From positions 62,001 to 126,000 of the forward strand of contig CAMXCT020000901.1 in assembly GCA_947184155.2 (NCBI GenBank): a DNA stretch of 64,000 bases, in the 5' to 3' direction. The notes under the pieces were generated by a model that worked only from the letters and a program-made list of their open reading frames with translations, did not search any database and was not told the origin of the DNA. Below, piece after piece: positions 42,093 to 51,929 of this stretch. Each line of letters starts with the position of its first letter. The first letter of the stretch is position 1. Position numbers and translations under genes: made by a program. This DNA is from Cladocopium goreaui (Eukaryota > Sar > Dinophyceae > Suessiales > Symbiodiniaceae).

Positions 42093-42300
42093 GCGAAGCA
42101 AATTTCGATTTCAAAATGTACAAAAGACACCAAGTTCGGAACACTCTTGGGAGTTTAGATGTCGAAAAAGTGCACACCGTTGTGGGCGAAGCACATTTCG
42201 AAGTCAAAATGTACAAAACACACCAACGTCGGAGCACTTTTGGAAGATGACAAAACACCACATGTTCGCGCCACTTTTGGACGTTGAAGCGTCGTTTGGC
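42093..42300. repeat. 93-bp tandem duplication
   Basis: Two diverged copies of GCGAAGCAAATTTCGATTTC followed by AAAATGTACAAAAGACACCA, starting about 93 bp apart. Confidence 0.65.
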
Positions 42301-42539
42301 GTGGCACGCGCAAGGGATTGCGCACCTTGATGTCGGCAAGTGCCACGCCTGCCACACAAAGTGAAGGTCTTAGCAAACCTGAAGATCTGATACTCCAAAA
42401 TGCAACCCCTCTCACAAAATCAGCACCCTGACCTCCTAACATCTCCAAAACATGTCTCTTGTGCTGCAGCCACGCGAACTCATCTTCGCAGATCCTCTAA
42501 ATGCCCCACGCCTGCCAACGTCGTTGAAACTGGTACACC

Positions 42540-42912
42540 ACCCCTCACATTTTGCTCGACCTTCACTTTGTGTGGCAGGCTAAGCACTTATGGCACTGCG
42601 CTGGCTCTGGTTGCGCGCTTGCGTCCCGTTGTCGCCATGATCGGCGTGGCCGTTTGTGTGGCAGGCGTGGCACTTGGCGACATCCAGTTTCATGTGGCGT
42701 GGCAGGCGTGGCACTTGGTTACATTGACCTTCACTTCATGCGTCAGGCGTACTTGGTGACATCGATTCACTTTGTGTGGCAGGCGTGGCATTTGGCGACA
42801 TCGACCGTCACTTTGTGTCACAACCTGGCTCTGGTGGCGCGCTTGAATCCCGTTGTCGCCGTGGTCGCCGCGGCTGTTTGTGTGGCAGGCGTGGCACTTG
42901 GCGACATCTAGT
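42540..42912. repeat. GTGTGGCAGGCGTGGCACTT repeat
   Basis: Recurring GTGTGGCAGGCGTGGCACTT with GGCGACATCGACCTTCACTT and TGGCTCTGGTTGCGCGCTTG in irregular order. The same sequence family, in the opposite orientation, makes up 51930-52790. Confidence 0.8.
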
Positions 42913-42914
42913 GG

Positions 42915-43210
42915 TTGCTTCTCCGGAACATTCTTCGGAACCCTGTTGAACCTGACCTCGCTTTGCACCAAAGCCTCCCAGACCTTCGAACCTTTTCCGG
43001 AACCTTCTCCGGAACCCTGTCCTGACTCTGCACCAAAGCCTCCCAGACCTTCGCTGGAACCTTCTCTGGAACCTTCTCCAAAACCCTGTTGAACCTGACT
43101 TGGCTCTGCACCAAAGCCTCCCAGACCTTCTCCGGAAGCTTTGGAACCCTCTCGGAACCTGACCCGGCGCCTGCACCAGTGCACACCGGAGCTATTCTGG
43201 GCTGAAGACC
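42915..43210. repeat. Second TCCGGAACCTTC minisatellite with the same tail
   Basis: The same family as 41770-42092, ending with the same tail sequence of about 35 bp. Confidence 0.8.
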
Positions 43211-43276
43211 TCATTAGCTTACGCTGTTGGGGAACAAAGAACGCTGCTTCCCTTTGAACGTGTCCTCGCTTCAAAG

Positions 43277-44645
43277 AAAAACAAGGTACCGCCGCCCGTA
43301 GCGAACTCGGTCCTTTTTACCTTTCTCAGTTGCAGGTGCAAAATCTCACGCGCAAAGTTCTTTCAGAACCTTGGGCAACATTTGCCAAAAGGCATGGCGT
43401 TGAGCAAAGCATGAAAGATGTTAGAGGTATGTACAACCATCTAAAGAAGACATGTGGAGCGTAGCATCGAACATGTGAGCAAGTGCGCAAAGACGTTATA
43501 CATCCCCCGAATCCCGAAGGTATGTGTGATCATGTCAAGAAGACATGTGGAGCGTAGCATCGAACATGTGAGCTAGTGCACAAAGACGTTAACATCCCCC
43601 CACTCCCGAAGGTATGTGTGATCATGTCAAGAAGACGTGTGGGGCGTAGCATCGAACATGTGAGCTAGTGCAAAAAGACCTGAACATTCCCCCCTCCCGA
43701 AGGTATGTGTGATCATGTCAAGAAGACGTGTGGAACGTAGCATCGAACATGTGAGCAAGTGCACAAAGACGTTAACATCCCCCCTCCCGAAGGTATGTGT
43801 GATCATGTGAAAAAGACCCGTGCAAAGTAGCATCCAACATGTGAGCAAGTGCACAAAGACGTTGACATACCCCCCGAAGGTATGTGCGATCATGTCAAGA
43901 AAATGTGTGGAGCGCAGCATCGAACATCTGAGCAAGTGCACAAAGACCTTCACATCCCCCCCTCCCGAAGGTATGTGTGATCATGTCAAGAAAACGTGTG
44001 GAGCGTAGCATCGAACATGTAAGCAGGTGCACAAAGACCTTAACATTCCCCCCTCCCGAAGGTATGTGTGATCACGTCAAGAAGACGTGTGTAGCGTAGC
44101 ATCGAACATGTGAGCAAGCGCACAAAGATGTTAACATCCCCCCCACCCAAAGGTATGTGCGATCATGTCAAGAAGACGTGTGGGGCGTAGGATCGAACAT
44201 GCGAGCAAGTGCACAAAGACCTTAATATCCCCCCCGAAGCTTATGAGTGATCATGTCAAGAAAACATGTGGAGCGCAGCATCGAACATCTGAGCAAGTGC
44301 ACAAAGACCTTCACATCCCCCCCTCCCGAAGGTATGTGTGATCATGTCAAGAAAACGTGTGGAGCGTAGCATCGAACATCTGAGCAAGTGCACAAAGACC
44401 TTAACATCCCCCCCTCCCGAAGGTTATGTGTGATCATGTCAAGAAGATGCGTGGAGCGTAGCATCGAACATGTGAGCCACTGCACACAGACCTCAACATC
44501 CCCCCCCCGCCCGAATGTATGCGTGAGTATGTGAGGTATGTGTGATCTTGTAAAGAAGCCATGTGTGTATGCAGATGACAGTCATGAAATTAAAAAAACA
44601 GCACGAACACCGAGTTCGCTACGGGCGGTGGTAGCAAAAACAAGG
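43277..44645. mobile_element. Candidate TIR element carrying a satellite array
   Basis: The segment 43287-43311 and the reverse complement of 44609-44633 agree at 24 of 25 positions (core CCGCCCGTAGCGAACTCGGT). Outside them, AAAAACAAGG occurs perfectly as a direct repeat at 43277-43286 and 44636-44645, as a 10-bp target-site duplication would. The interior holds no transposase but an array of about twelve 90-bp units. The 9-11 bp duplication length suggests mobilisation by a Mutator-like transposase, which is inference. The right TIR is separated from the direct repeat by two bases. Confidence 0.65.
43420..44560. repeat. About twelve copies of a 90-bp satellite unit
   Basis: The unit reads CCCGAAGGTATGTGTGATCA, TGTCAAGAAGACGTGTGGAG, CGTAGCATCGAACATGTGAG, CAAGTGCACAAAGACCTTAA, then CATCCCCCC. 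Copies start at about 43.52, 43.60, 43.69, 43.78, 43.87, 43.96, 44.05, 44.14, 44.23, 44.32, 44.41 and 44.51 kb, plus a diverged first copy at 43.42 kb. Confidence 0.95.
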
Positions 44646-45171
44646 GGAGTCAGGTTTAACATGTGACACAGTCAGTGTCTGTGATGAGTCAGTCTTGCTT
44701 ACGCCATTGTCAAACCCAAAAGGGCACCCAAACTCTTTGAGTGACACTCAGGGTTTAACAATTACGCAGTGTAATGTACTGGGAGATGACAATTATGTAA
44801 AAAAAACAATATACCATGTGAGAGACAGGGTTTAACATGTATGCTGTATGCAGTGTAATGTACTTATTATTTTTGTAGGTGTGTATAAATTTGCAAAAAA
44901 AAATGAAAAAGAAAATTAGATACGTTATACCACTTTATACTGCAAATACCAGTACAAACAGCATGTCCTGGGGTCGTCGGGGGGCGGGGGGCGACGATAT
45001 TATATATAAATTATATATATATAACTACGTGTGTGTATATATATATATATGTGAGTATATGTATATACACCACTACGTGCATATTATATATACACCACAA
45101 GGTGTATGTATACATATAATATATATATATATACCAGCATATGTATACTATATGGAAATGAGACATCAAGC
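44646..45171. other. No gene; AT microsatellite
   Basis: Unique sequence followed by (AT)n/(GT)n at about 44.998-45.135 kb. A repeated CAGGGTTTAACA/GTGTAATGTACT motif occurs at about 44.75-44.78 and 44.83-44.87 kb. Confidence 0.6.
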
Positions 45172-45418
45172 CTCATACCTGCGCGATACCGATGGGATTC
45201 AGGCCCTCCAGCTCCGGGACTTTGGCGAATCTTTTTCTTGTCTTCGCCCATGGTTGAAAAGATGTCAAAATATGTCAAATCATCAAGATCCTTGAAAAAT
45301 CTGATAAAAATTAAACATCCAAGGGGCATTGTCCCAAGGCAAAGTGTTCAGGTCGCTCAACTGCTGCGGACGGTGCCAGAATTCATCGAAGTTGGCTGCT
45401 TCCCCCAAGTTTTCTCCT
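45172..45418 (-). CDS. Candidate exon(s), unknown protein
   Basis: After an acceptor-like TTTCTGTCAG the minus strand reads ENLGEAANFDEFWHRPQQLS, then DLNTLPWDNAPWMFNFYQIF. One frame over, it continues as KDLDDLTYFDIFSTMGEDKK and RQSPGAGGPESHRYRA to a strong donor GCGCAG^GTATGAGG. Both halves look coding. The one-base frame change at about 45.30 kb (near TTTCAAG^GATC) suggests a GA-donor micro-intron, an indel, or that only one half is real. No family is recognised. Confidence 0.42.
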
Positions 45419-45520
45419 GACAGAAATTCTGTGAGATTCTAGAATACGGCTGCTTACAATTGTAGCAATCTGAATGATTCTGAACGCAGACAGACTAGGA
45501 TAGACCAAGTGTAACAATCC

Positions 45521-45862
45521 CTAATAGCATCCCAACAGCATCCCAAAGTCTCCCCCAAAGCATCCCTGACCTGCATAAGCTCGCTGTTGCTGCACTAGCC
45601 TCTTCGCGGCTCGAAACATTGCGGGAGTTACCACACTCCTCGGCAGGGCAAATGGCATACGGGGCGCTGCAAAACTGATCTGCAGTGTACTCATGTGATT
45701 TCTCGTTATTTGGAGCCAGCGGGCACTAAACAACCCAGCACCTGCACATGTCCGCCAACATTTCGGCCGAGGCGATGGTTTTGCGCAAATCACTTCCTCT
45801 CCCTTTCCCGCATATAAAGCAGCTACAGCAAATCCGACAACCGCAGGTGACATTGGATGCAA
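45521..45862 (-). other. Open frame of uncertain status
   Basis: A minus-strand frame of 113 codons (MHPMSPAVVGFAVAALYAGK and RMPFALPRSVVTPAMFRAAK) lies downstream of the second YR element. It has no recognisable motif and overlaps other open frames. It may be flanking sequence or 3' material of the element. Confidence 0.25.
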
Positions 45863-45982
45863 AATGCCAACCTTCCCACCTCACAGCTCGGATTTTGACA
45901 GAGTGGTCGGAGGTTTGCATCAGCTTTGGCATTGCTACATGTATCTCCTTTCCGGAGATGTAGCTGCAGCTGACAAATCGAA

Positions 45983-46351
45983 CTATCTGTCTGCCATTTC
46001 CACCTCTTTGCGCTGCGCAGACCCAAAGCACTTTGCACAAGTCACCTGTGATAGGTCTCCTTCCACGAACTGATAGCCTGCCAAACAGCAATACCAGCCG
46101 CAAGTTATCTTCCAAGTGGTAGATGGTGAGAATACCAGGATCTTGCTGTTCCTGTGGACCATTTGGTGACGTGCTGACCGAACCATGGTTGGCAAATATT
46201 TCGCCGTGATATTCACCTTGTCTTCGATATTCTTCATGGCGTCTGACAAAGCTACTTTCGAACCTTGTGAATCAGATTTGAGTGAGCCCAATTCTTCTCT
46301 CAGGCGGACAACAAGATCCTTGTCGACTTTGTTCTCCAGCTGTTTGCCCAA
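45983..46351 (-). pseudogene. C-terminal tail of the second recombinase polyprotein
   Basis: Reads NKVDKDLVVRLREELGSLKS and DAMKNIEDKVN (coiled coil), then STTWKITCGWYCCLAGYQFV and VTCAKCF. A TxCGW motif with a final CxxC is, from memory, common at the end of such recombinase proteins in dinoflagellates and may bind a metal. Confidence 0.5.
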
Positions 46352-46411
46352 GGAGATGAGGTATAATATAGAGAAGGAGCCTTCGTGTCACCCTTGGAGC
46401 CGGAGGGCGTG

Positions 46412-47300
46412 TCATTGAAAGTTGGAGGCGTTGACTGCCATCGATTCCAGAGCTTCTTGTGCATACTCGAGAGAGACATTGCTCTTCCACCGCCTCAAGT
46501 ATCCGACTTGGCTGATTGCCCAACCTTTCCTGATGTACTGCAAGGCACCTGAGCGCCTGGTGGAGTGACCCGTGACGGATCTGCTACGCAGCCTTTTCCA
46601 AACGCTGACAATCTCTGCTTTCGTGGCACCTTCTCCGCCGTCGCAAATGGCTAGGTGGCCGCCCTTCGCGCCCTTCAGAACGGCATTGTTGACCAGCATC
46701 TCCAAAACTGCGTAAGGGCAACGGAGGTCGCACCCCTCTTCGCAAATGCATTGAAGTGTCCTGGAGATACTTTGTCCTTCAGAGTCATCTTGGATTGTTG
46801 CCATGTAATCGTAACCATGCGACTGTCGGGGTCAAACTTTACGTTCGACGATTTGAGGTCGGCCAGCTCTATTCTGCCATCACCCACTCCGCAAGCAAAC
46901 AGATGAGCTGGTAGCAGGACTCGGAAACCTGTGCGTGGGTGTTTTGCAAGAATTGGTGTGACGCCCATTCCATTTCGGGCACTTCTATTGCCTTCTTGCG
47001 AGGGCGCATGCCCCGTTTCGCTGCTGCCATGCACAGTTTATAGTTTATAGCTGCACTTCCACGTGGATGGTCTTTAGCCTCCGCCAATAGATGTATGCTG
47101 ACTTATAACCAGCTTCCTTCAACGTGCCAACCAGGAGTTTCAGGGAGCGAGGTGAAAGTGGTAGAGGTTGATGACGGGCTTCCAAAATAATTATTCTCAA
47201 CGGTCTTGTGCCTGGACAGCTTTGCAGCACGTGACGAGTTGGAGTAAAAACCCTTCTCCACCTGATTAACCACTGGGCTCACGTTCTTCTTGGATGTAGC
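46412..47300 (-). pseudogene. Tyrosine recombinase of the second YR retroelement
   Basis: The N-terminal part reads PLPLSPRSLKLLVGTLKEAG with YKSAYIYW (about 47.16-47.07 kb), then MAAAKRGMRPRKKAIEVPEM (about 47.03-46.97 kb). The catalytic part has GDGRIELADLKSSNVKFD (first Arg), TITWQQSKMTLK (candidate Lys), SVTGHSTRRSGALQYIRKGW (His-x-x-Arg) and YLRRWKSNVSLEYAQEAL (Trp and the Tyr nucleophile). All catalytic positions survive but they lie in at least three frames, with shifts near 47.06 and 46.78 kb, so the enzyme is broken as read. Confidence 0.7.
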
Positions 47301-48440
47301 TAGCCTGACAGCACTGCGTAAAGATGGTTTCCGTATGTTGTGGACCGAAGAGCGTTTTGGGAGGTCCTTCCTCCGGCACCGCGATGGCTTTTTCGGTTCG
47401 CTGTCCTTGGCGTTTTCCTTTCGTTCGGGAGTGTCAACCTGATCGAGGCGTGTTCCTTTTGACATCAGAGGTGGCAACGTCAGCTCAGGAATCAAAGTTC
47501 AGAAAGTTTGCCCCAATCTGAGCTGAGCCTCTTGACCGGGGATGCTAAAAGTTCCCGCCACCATGGCCCTTGATTTGTGTTGGACAAGGACCCCGGTGGA
47601 GAAGGTGGGAATATGCGTTTGAAAGTTGAGGGGGCTGAGCTTGGGACTTCAATGGTGACAGTATCATCCTGCGTACTACTTTGCAATGTTGTAGGGCCAT
47701 GTAGGGCCCATCGTGCCGAACAAGTTGGCAGTGTCATAAGAAGCTGACTCCCGCTCTGGGTTTAGTCCAGCACCAGGAAGCAATCCCTCCCCGCCAACTG
47801 GTGGCTTCTCCAAATGTCCTTCCTCCGTGTCATAATTGGAGAGGTTTGGTCTGGTATCCTTGTCACAAAGGTCGCCAGATCCCCTCCGTCCTTGGGGTAC
47901 CACGACCGTGGTAGCGTCGTTGCTGGGTTGGTGCGGGCTCTTGAGCAAGTGGAGGAGGTGCCTGCTTGAATGGTCTTCGGTATCTGCTGGTCCCGCCGCA
48001 TGACCCAGCAACAGTTGAAGCATCCCTTCGCGCTGAGGAGCGAGAGGCATAGTAGGACGCTGCAAAATGCTATAGTCCTCCCCAAAAGGTCCATGGATTG
48101 GGAGGGACCACGATTTGAGCAGGTGCCGCGGGAAGTGAATAAAGCACTAAACTTGCCATGCTTGAGTCTAGACAAGCAAAGAAAACTTTATGAAAATCAA
48201 AAATGTTAACATGAGGCCATGATCATCGCATGAAGAGAGGACAATAAAATGCGGCGCTGAAAATGCAGCAGTTATCCTTGCAATTTATCCCTGCAAAAAT
48301 GTCATCAGTGAAGGTCTGGCCATATGTTGTTGGCCGCCACACTGGAAATCCACAAATCCGGGGCCAACTGCGGTGGCGGGAGGTGATAGAATTCCTGTCC
48401 CCTAGGTGCTTCATCCTTATGCACTGGGAGACCTTTGAGT
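47301..48440 (-). pseudogene. Linker region between RNase H and recombinase, frames mixed
   Basis: Proline/serine-rich frames (SSAPSTFKRIFPPSPPGSLS) and a block EGMLQLLLGHAAGPADTEDH are open in different frames. This is consistent with a decayed, poorly conserved linker. I recognise no catalytic motif. Confidence 0.4.
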
Positions 48441-48650
48441 TCAAGTGCAAAACTCCTCCTTAGCCATCCGGCCGGGCCTGCTCAAGAAATCCGCCACGAC
48501 GTTGGCAGCACCCGGAATGTGGCTGCATTTCAGCCCCTCAATACCAATCTTCTCACATTGAATTGCCACTTCCGCCCCCAGAAAGTTGAAAGCGAGTTTC
48601 GAACTTGACATTTTGTGTGTGGTGGCCAGGGCAACGATGCTGTCTGAAAC
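48441..48650 (-). pseudogene. RNase H C-terminal fragment fused to gag
   Basis: The gag-side frame passes directly into HVELQVSDSIVALATTHKMS and then IEGLKCSHIPGAANVVADFL with SRPG. SDS and NVVADFLSR carry the third and fourth catalytic Asp positions of RNase H. The TDAS block, the HINxLE block and the whole reverse transcriptase expected before it are missing. Confidence 0.6.
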
Positions 48651-48689
48651 CTGTAGCTCAACGTGGCAGGAGGCGAACTCTTTCTCCCC

Positions 48690-49777
48690 CGCTTTGCTGC
48701 CGATCATGACCTTTGAGCGGAATCTGTTCGACTGCGAGGATCTTGCAACTTCGTTCGCAGCATATAGCATGGGTAAGTGCGAGACAAACGTTCTACAGCC
48801 ATCTCGTACCCGTGCAGCGCCGCCAAGCCCACAGCGTGCAACATTATGAGCGATGTTCTCAGCAGCCTGAAGCACGTCCTCCACTGTGTAAATGTGGCTG
48901 GACCTTGCAACTCTTTTGTTGTGTATCCAGTGGAGGTCAACACATACGTCCGGAAACGAAATGCTTTCAGTGCTCGGTGTCATATTTTGCAAAGTCCACG
49001 AAATGGGGCTGTGTCCTGGGTCGTAATCCTCCTTTGCAAGGCACTGAGTTGTTCCAATGTAGGGTCTTCTTCTTCTGGAGGCCACCCACCCACGGTAGCC
49101 AGGTACTGTTGATACCACGCGGCTCTGGAGTCTTCGCCTTGTAGTATGAATTCCCCATCGTCTCCTTGATCCAAGATCTGTGTCATCTTCATCTGGCGCT
49201 CTGTCCCAGATGGGTTTGACAAAACCTTCGACGTGGCCTGGACTTCCGCGCGCTGTGATCCAAAGGGCGACGTTTCCGTTATCCCAATCCCCTCCTCCTT
49301 TGGTGTTCTGTATGCGCTTCGCCAAGCTGTAGATGAGTCTCACATGGGAAGCTTGGACTGTTGAAAGGGGATGACCATCGGGTAGCAGAGCTCTTTCCAG
49401 TGCCCTGCCAATAGGCGTAGGTCGTCGCCTGGATTTCCAGCCACTGCAGTGAAGGAATCCCACAGTTCCGCTGGCAGGCTGTAGTGGTCTCTCAATTGTC
49501 GAATTGTACCCATCTGCATAGCGGCTGATTGAGCAGGATACATAGCTGACTGCACACCAGAAAACAATCCGCAAAAGAAGAAACATCATGTTGCTGGTGG
49601 CAGGTCAGCTTGAGCCAAAATCGCCGACCATGCCACCAGCTTATTGTCACGCAGAAAGTTCGTGGAAAGTTCGTTGTCTAAACAAAATGCTGAACACGCT
49701 ACATGGTTGCCAGCTTGCCTCATTATTTTCTTGTCAGTCTTGCTCCTTTTCTGTTGCTCTCGTTGTGGTGGTAGCAA
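48690..49777 (-). pseudogene. gag-like region of the second YR retroelement
   Basis: Blocks in alternating frames are NKLVAWSAILAQADLPPAT (about 49640-49586), GTIRQLRDHYSLPAELWDSF and TAVAGNPGDDLRLLAG (about 49.51-49.40 kb), HPLSTVQASHVRLIYSLAKR (about 49.37-49.31 kb), MTQILDQGDDGEFILQGEDS with YLATVGGWPPEEEDPTLEQL (about 49.19-49.05 kb) and GPATFTQWRTCFRLLRTSLI with LHGYEMAVERLSR (about 48.91-48.77 kb). From memory these are conserved N-terminal blocks of YR-element polyproteins in Symbiodinium. At least four frame changes are visible. Confidence 0.65.
49609..49623 (-). other. Spliced-leader-like 15-mer
   Basis: On the minus strand this reads CGATTTTGGCTCAAG. The dinoflagellate spliced leader ends in CCATTTTGGCTCAAG, so 14 of 15 bases agree. 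Truncated leader relics of this kind mark cDNA that was trans-spliced and then reinserted. Here it also fits inside an open gag-like frame (AILAQ), so chance is a real alternative. Confidence 0.3.
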
Positions 49778-50023
49778 TCCGTTGCTGCTGAAGTTTTTGG
49801 TGTCATCTCATGGCAGGTGCTTTCTCCGCTTTTGAGACACTCAATCACTGATGTCAGAGACCATTCTCGGCACATGCCTCTGAATGTCAATCTGTGCGCG
49901 TCTGCATGTGTCACACAAACCAACTTGAAACTGACTTTCAAAAAAAAAAGTTTCCATGACTTACTTACCTGTGCTTGCCTGTACTTGCCTGCTTGCCACG
50001 TGCCCATTTCAGCATCAAGTTCA

Positions 50024-50437
50024 TCAATTGCATCCAAGCTTCGCAATTATGTCTCTGGGGCGTGAAACACAGATGCCGTTCAGAAAAACAAAAGGTGAGT
50101 AAGGTGGGTCAACAGCTGCAATGCCAAACCTAGCAATGAAGTGAGCCAAGTTGGGGCCGAGCCCATTGATCTGGCCCCAGTGCACCTGAGTGCTTGGTGC
50201 TAATCCCTGCGGACAGTTCGTTGCTGTGGACAGCCAATCCAATGCTGTGACCGCGGTTTGGTGGTCAAGGAAATTCACGAAAGCCAAAGAGAGGTTCTTG
50301 TGGGTCCGTATATCATAGGGCAAATGGACGAAATCATATTTGCCTTCTGCTATCTGGTCCAGCATCTCTACGAGTACAACGCTCGTGCAGCGAGGCGGAA
50401 CTCGTTTCAGCACCAAGCTTGTGAGTGATTCACCCAT
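50024..50437 (-). CDS. Mei2-like RNA-recognition motif protein
   Basis: A 137-codon frame starting with ATG. SLTSLVLKRVPPRCTSVVLV begins the RRM (the strand-one RNP2 position), then MLDQIAEGKYDFVHLPYDIR and THKNLSLAFVNFLDHQTAVT (the RNP1-like strand). The tail WGQINGLGPNLAHFIARFGI with PPYSPFVFLNG is the extension typical of the Mei2 C-terminal RRM (RRM_2), a family strongly expanded in dinoflagellates. It would bind RNA, probably in post-transcriptional regulation. Family members are usually longer at the N-terminus. An upstream exon may lie at about 50.68-50.58 kb (AEQRRELVKVEVVVQKPRSQ, ending at AAG^GTAAAG), but an in-frame TAA just before the ATG blocks a simple join, so the gene may be truncated. 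Confidence 0.72.
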   Translation of the reverse strand: MGESLTSLVLKRVPPRCTSVVLVEMLDQIAEGKYDFVHLPYDIRTHKNLSLAFVNFLDHQTAVTALDWLSTATNCPQGLAPSTQVHWGQINGLGPNLAHFIARFGIAAVDPPYSPFVFLNGICVSRPRDIIAKLGCN

Positions 50438-50699
50438 ATCTTACCATCTGCGATCCTGAAAGAAGACCACAACAAAAGCAAAAAAACATCAAAACATCCA
50501 AGACATAAATGGATGGAACAAGAACTCAAGCCAGCAGGATGACAGCCGTGCAAGCTTTGCTCTTCACATGTCTTTACCTTGGGATCTTGGTTTCTGTACA
50601 ACCACTTCAACTTTGACAAGCTCTCGCCTCTGCTCCGCAGACTGGCCTTTGGACTTTGGAGTCGGACCTGCATTCCTAATGCTACAAGCACGCAAACGT

Positions 50700-51240
50700 T
50701 TTATACAGTACTTCTTCGAGCCAAATCGCTCTGGGAGGTAGCGTTTTATTCAGACAGAGCCATCCCCTCAGCACCTGCGAGCAAAGTACTTGATTGTGTT
50801 GCGGATCTGATTAACACTTGCCATCTGACCCAATCATCGAAAGCAAAGCTGGCTGTTCATGCTCTTTTAAGCTGGCCCGAGACCTGTACATTGGCTAAAG
50901 ATGGCTAAAGTCTGGCAGTGCCACGGTCACTAGCAGCACAGGAAGGCACTAGCAACACTAGCAGTCAGGAAGTTCCCGACCACTGACCTCCAAAATCTCC
51001 GCTTCTGGCCTCGGGCCAGGATTGTCACAATACAACCGGCCTTGCGGCAACAACAAAAACAGCATAGGCCAAAGCATAAGAAAACCGAAAAATCATGGAA
51101 AAAAACAAATTAAAGGACCGGATAACCCCACAAGTCAACTTCTTCCAATAATGAGCATCAAAGGTTGTAGCGGGGACGGGGAAGGAAGGAAAGACAAAGG
51201 AGGTGGTGAAGGATCGAGAAGTTAAAACGGTTGTGTGTGA
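50700..51240. other. No supportable gene
   Basis: A plus-strand frame (SKVLDCVADLINTCHLTQSS) and short minus frames are open but carry no motif. This would be the promoter side of the Mei2-like gene. Confidence 0.4.
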
Positions 51241-51244
51241 CAAA

Positions 51245-51660
51245 GTGGAATGTGAAAGAAACGTCCCGGAACAGAAAACATGCTAGAGACGTAGCTACGT
51301 AAACATGCCCGCAAACGAAACATGAATTTGATGTCCAAAGGGTTTTCTGCTCCAGTTGCTTTTGCTTGAGCTAAACATGCCAGAAAAGCAAACATGCCAA
51401 AACAAGCCGATGAAAGAAACGTCCCGGAACATAAAACATGCCAGAGACGTAGCTACGTAAACATGCCGGCAAACGAAACATGAATTTGATGTCCAAAAAG
51501 TTTTCTGCTCCAGTCACTTTTGCTTGAACTAAACAGGCCAGAAAAGCAAACATGCCAAAACAGGCCGGAGACGCAGCTAGGTAAACATGCCGGCAAACGA
51601 AACATGAATTTGATGTCCAAAAAGTTTTCTGCTCCAGTCGCTTTTGCTTGAGCCAAAGCG
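51245..51660. repeat. 158-bp tandem repeat, 2.6 copies
   Basis: The unit begins GAAAGAAACGTCCCGGAACA and includes ACGTAGCTACGTAAACATGC, GAATTTGATGTCCAAA and TTTTCTGCTCCAGT. The 12-bp perfect palindrome ACGTAGCTACGT is at 51289-51300 and 51447-51458, 158 bp apart, and is degenerate in the third, truncated copy. Confidence 0.88.
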
Positions 51661-51929
51661 ACTTGTGAAAGATAGTATGTGAAAGACGGTGTGCGACAAA
51701 GTTGTGTGTGAAAGATGGTATGTGACGAAGTGTGTGTGAAAGATGATGATGTGTGTGAGGCGGGAGGCGGGAGGATGGTGTGTGACAAAGATGTGCGTGA
51801 GAGAATTGTTGAGAAAGATTGTATGAAAGATGGTGTGTGACAACACATTGAGACAGATGGCGTGTGACAAAGATACTATGTGACAGATGGTGTGTGACAA
51901 AGATGTGTGTGAGATGGTCTGTGAAACCA

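Larger units (their letters stand above)
45983..49777 (-). mobile_element. Second YR retroelement, internally deleted
   Basis: On the minus strand lie a gag-like region (about 49777-48690), the C-terminal end of RNase H (about 48650-48460), a proline-rich linker, a tyrosine recombinase (about 47300-46412) and a coiled-coil/cysteine tail (46351-45983). No reverse transcriptase motif is found between gag and RNase H, so this copy is a deletion derivative. Several frame changes show further decay. Its recombinase differs from that of the first element (HSTRR box and RWKS), so they are different families. Confidence 0.72.

Noticed and set aside
43420-44560. Regular 90-bp repeats considered as a CRISPR array
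   Set aside because: The units are contiguous satellites without unique spacers, in eukaryotic DNA with no cas genes.
51645-51660. CTTGAGCCAAAG as a spliced-leader relic (minus strand)
   Set aside because: Sister copies of the same tandem repeat read CTTGAGCTAAAC and CTTGAACTAAAC, so the similarity arose by point change within the repeat.
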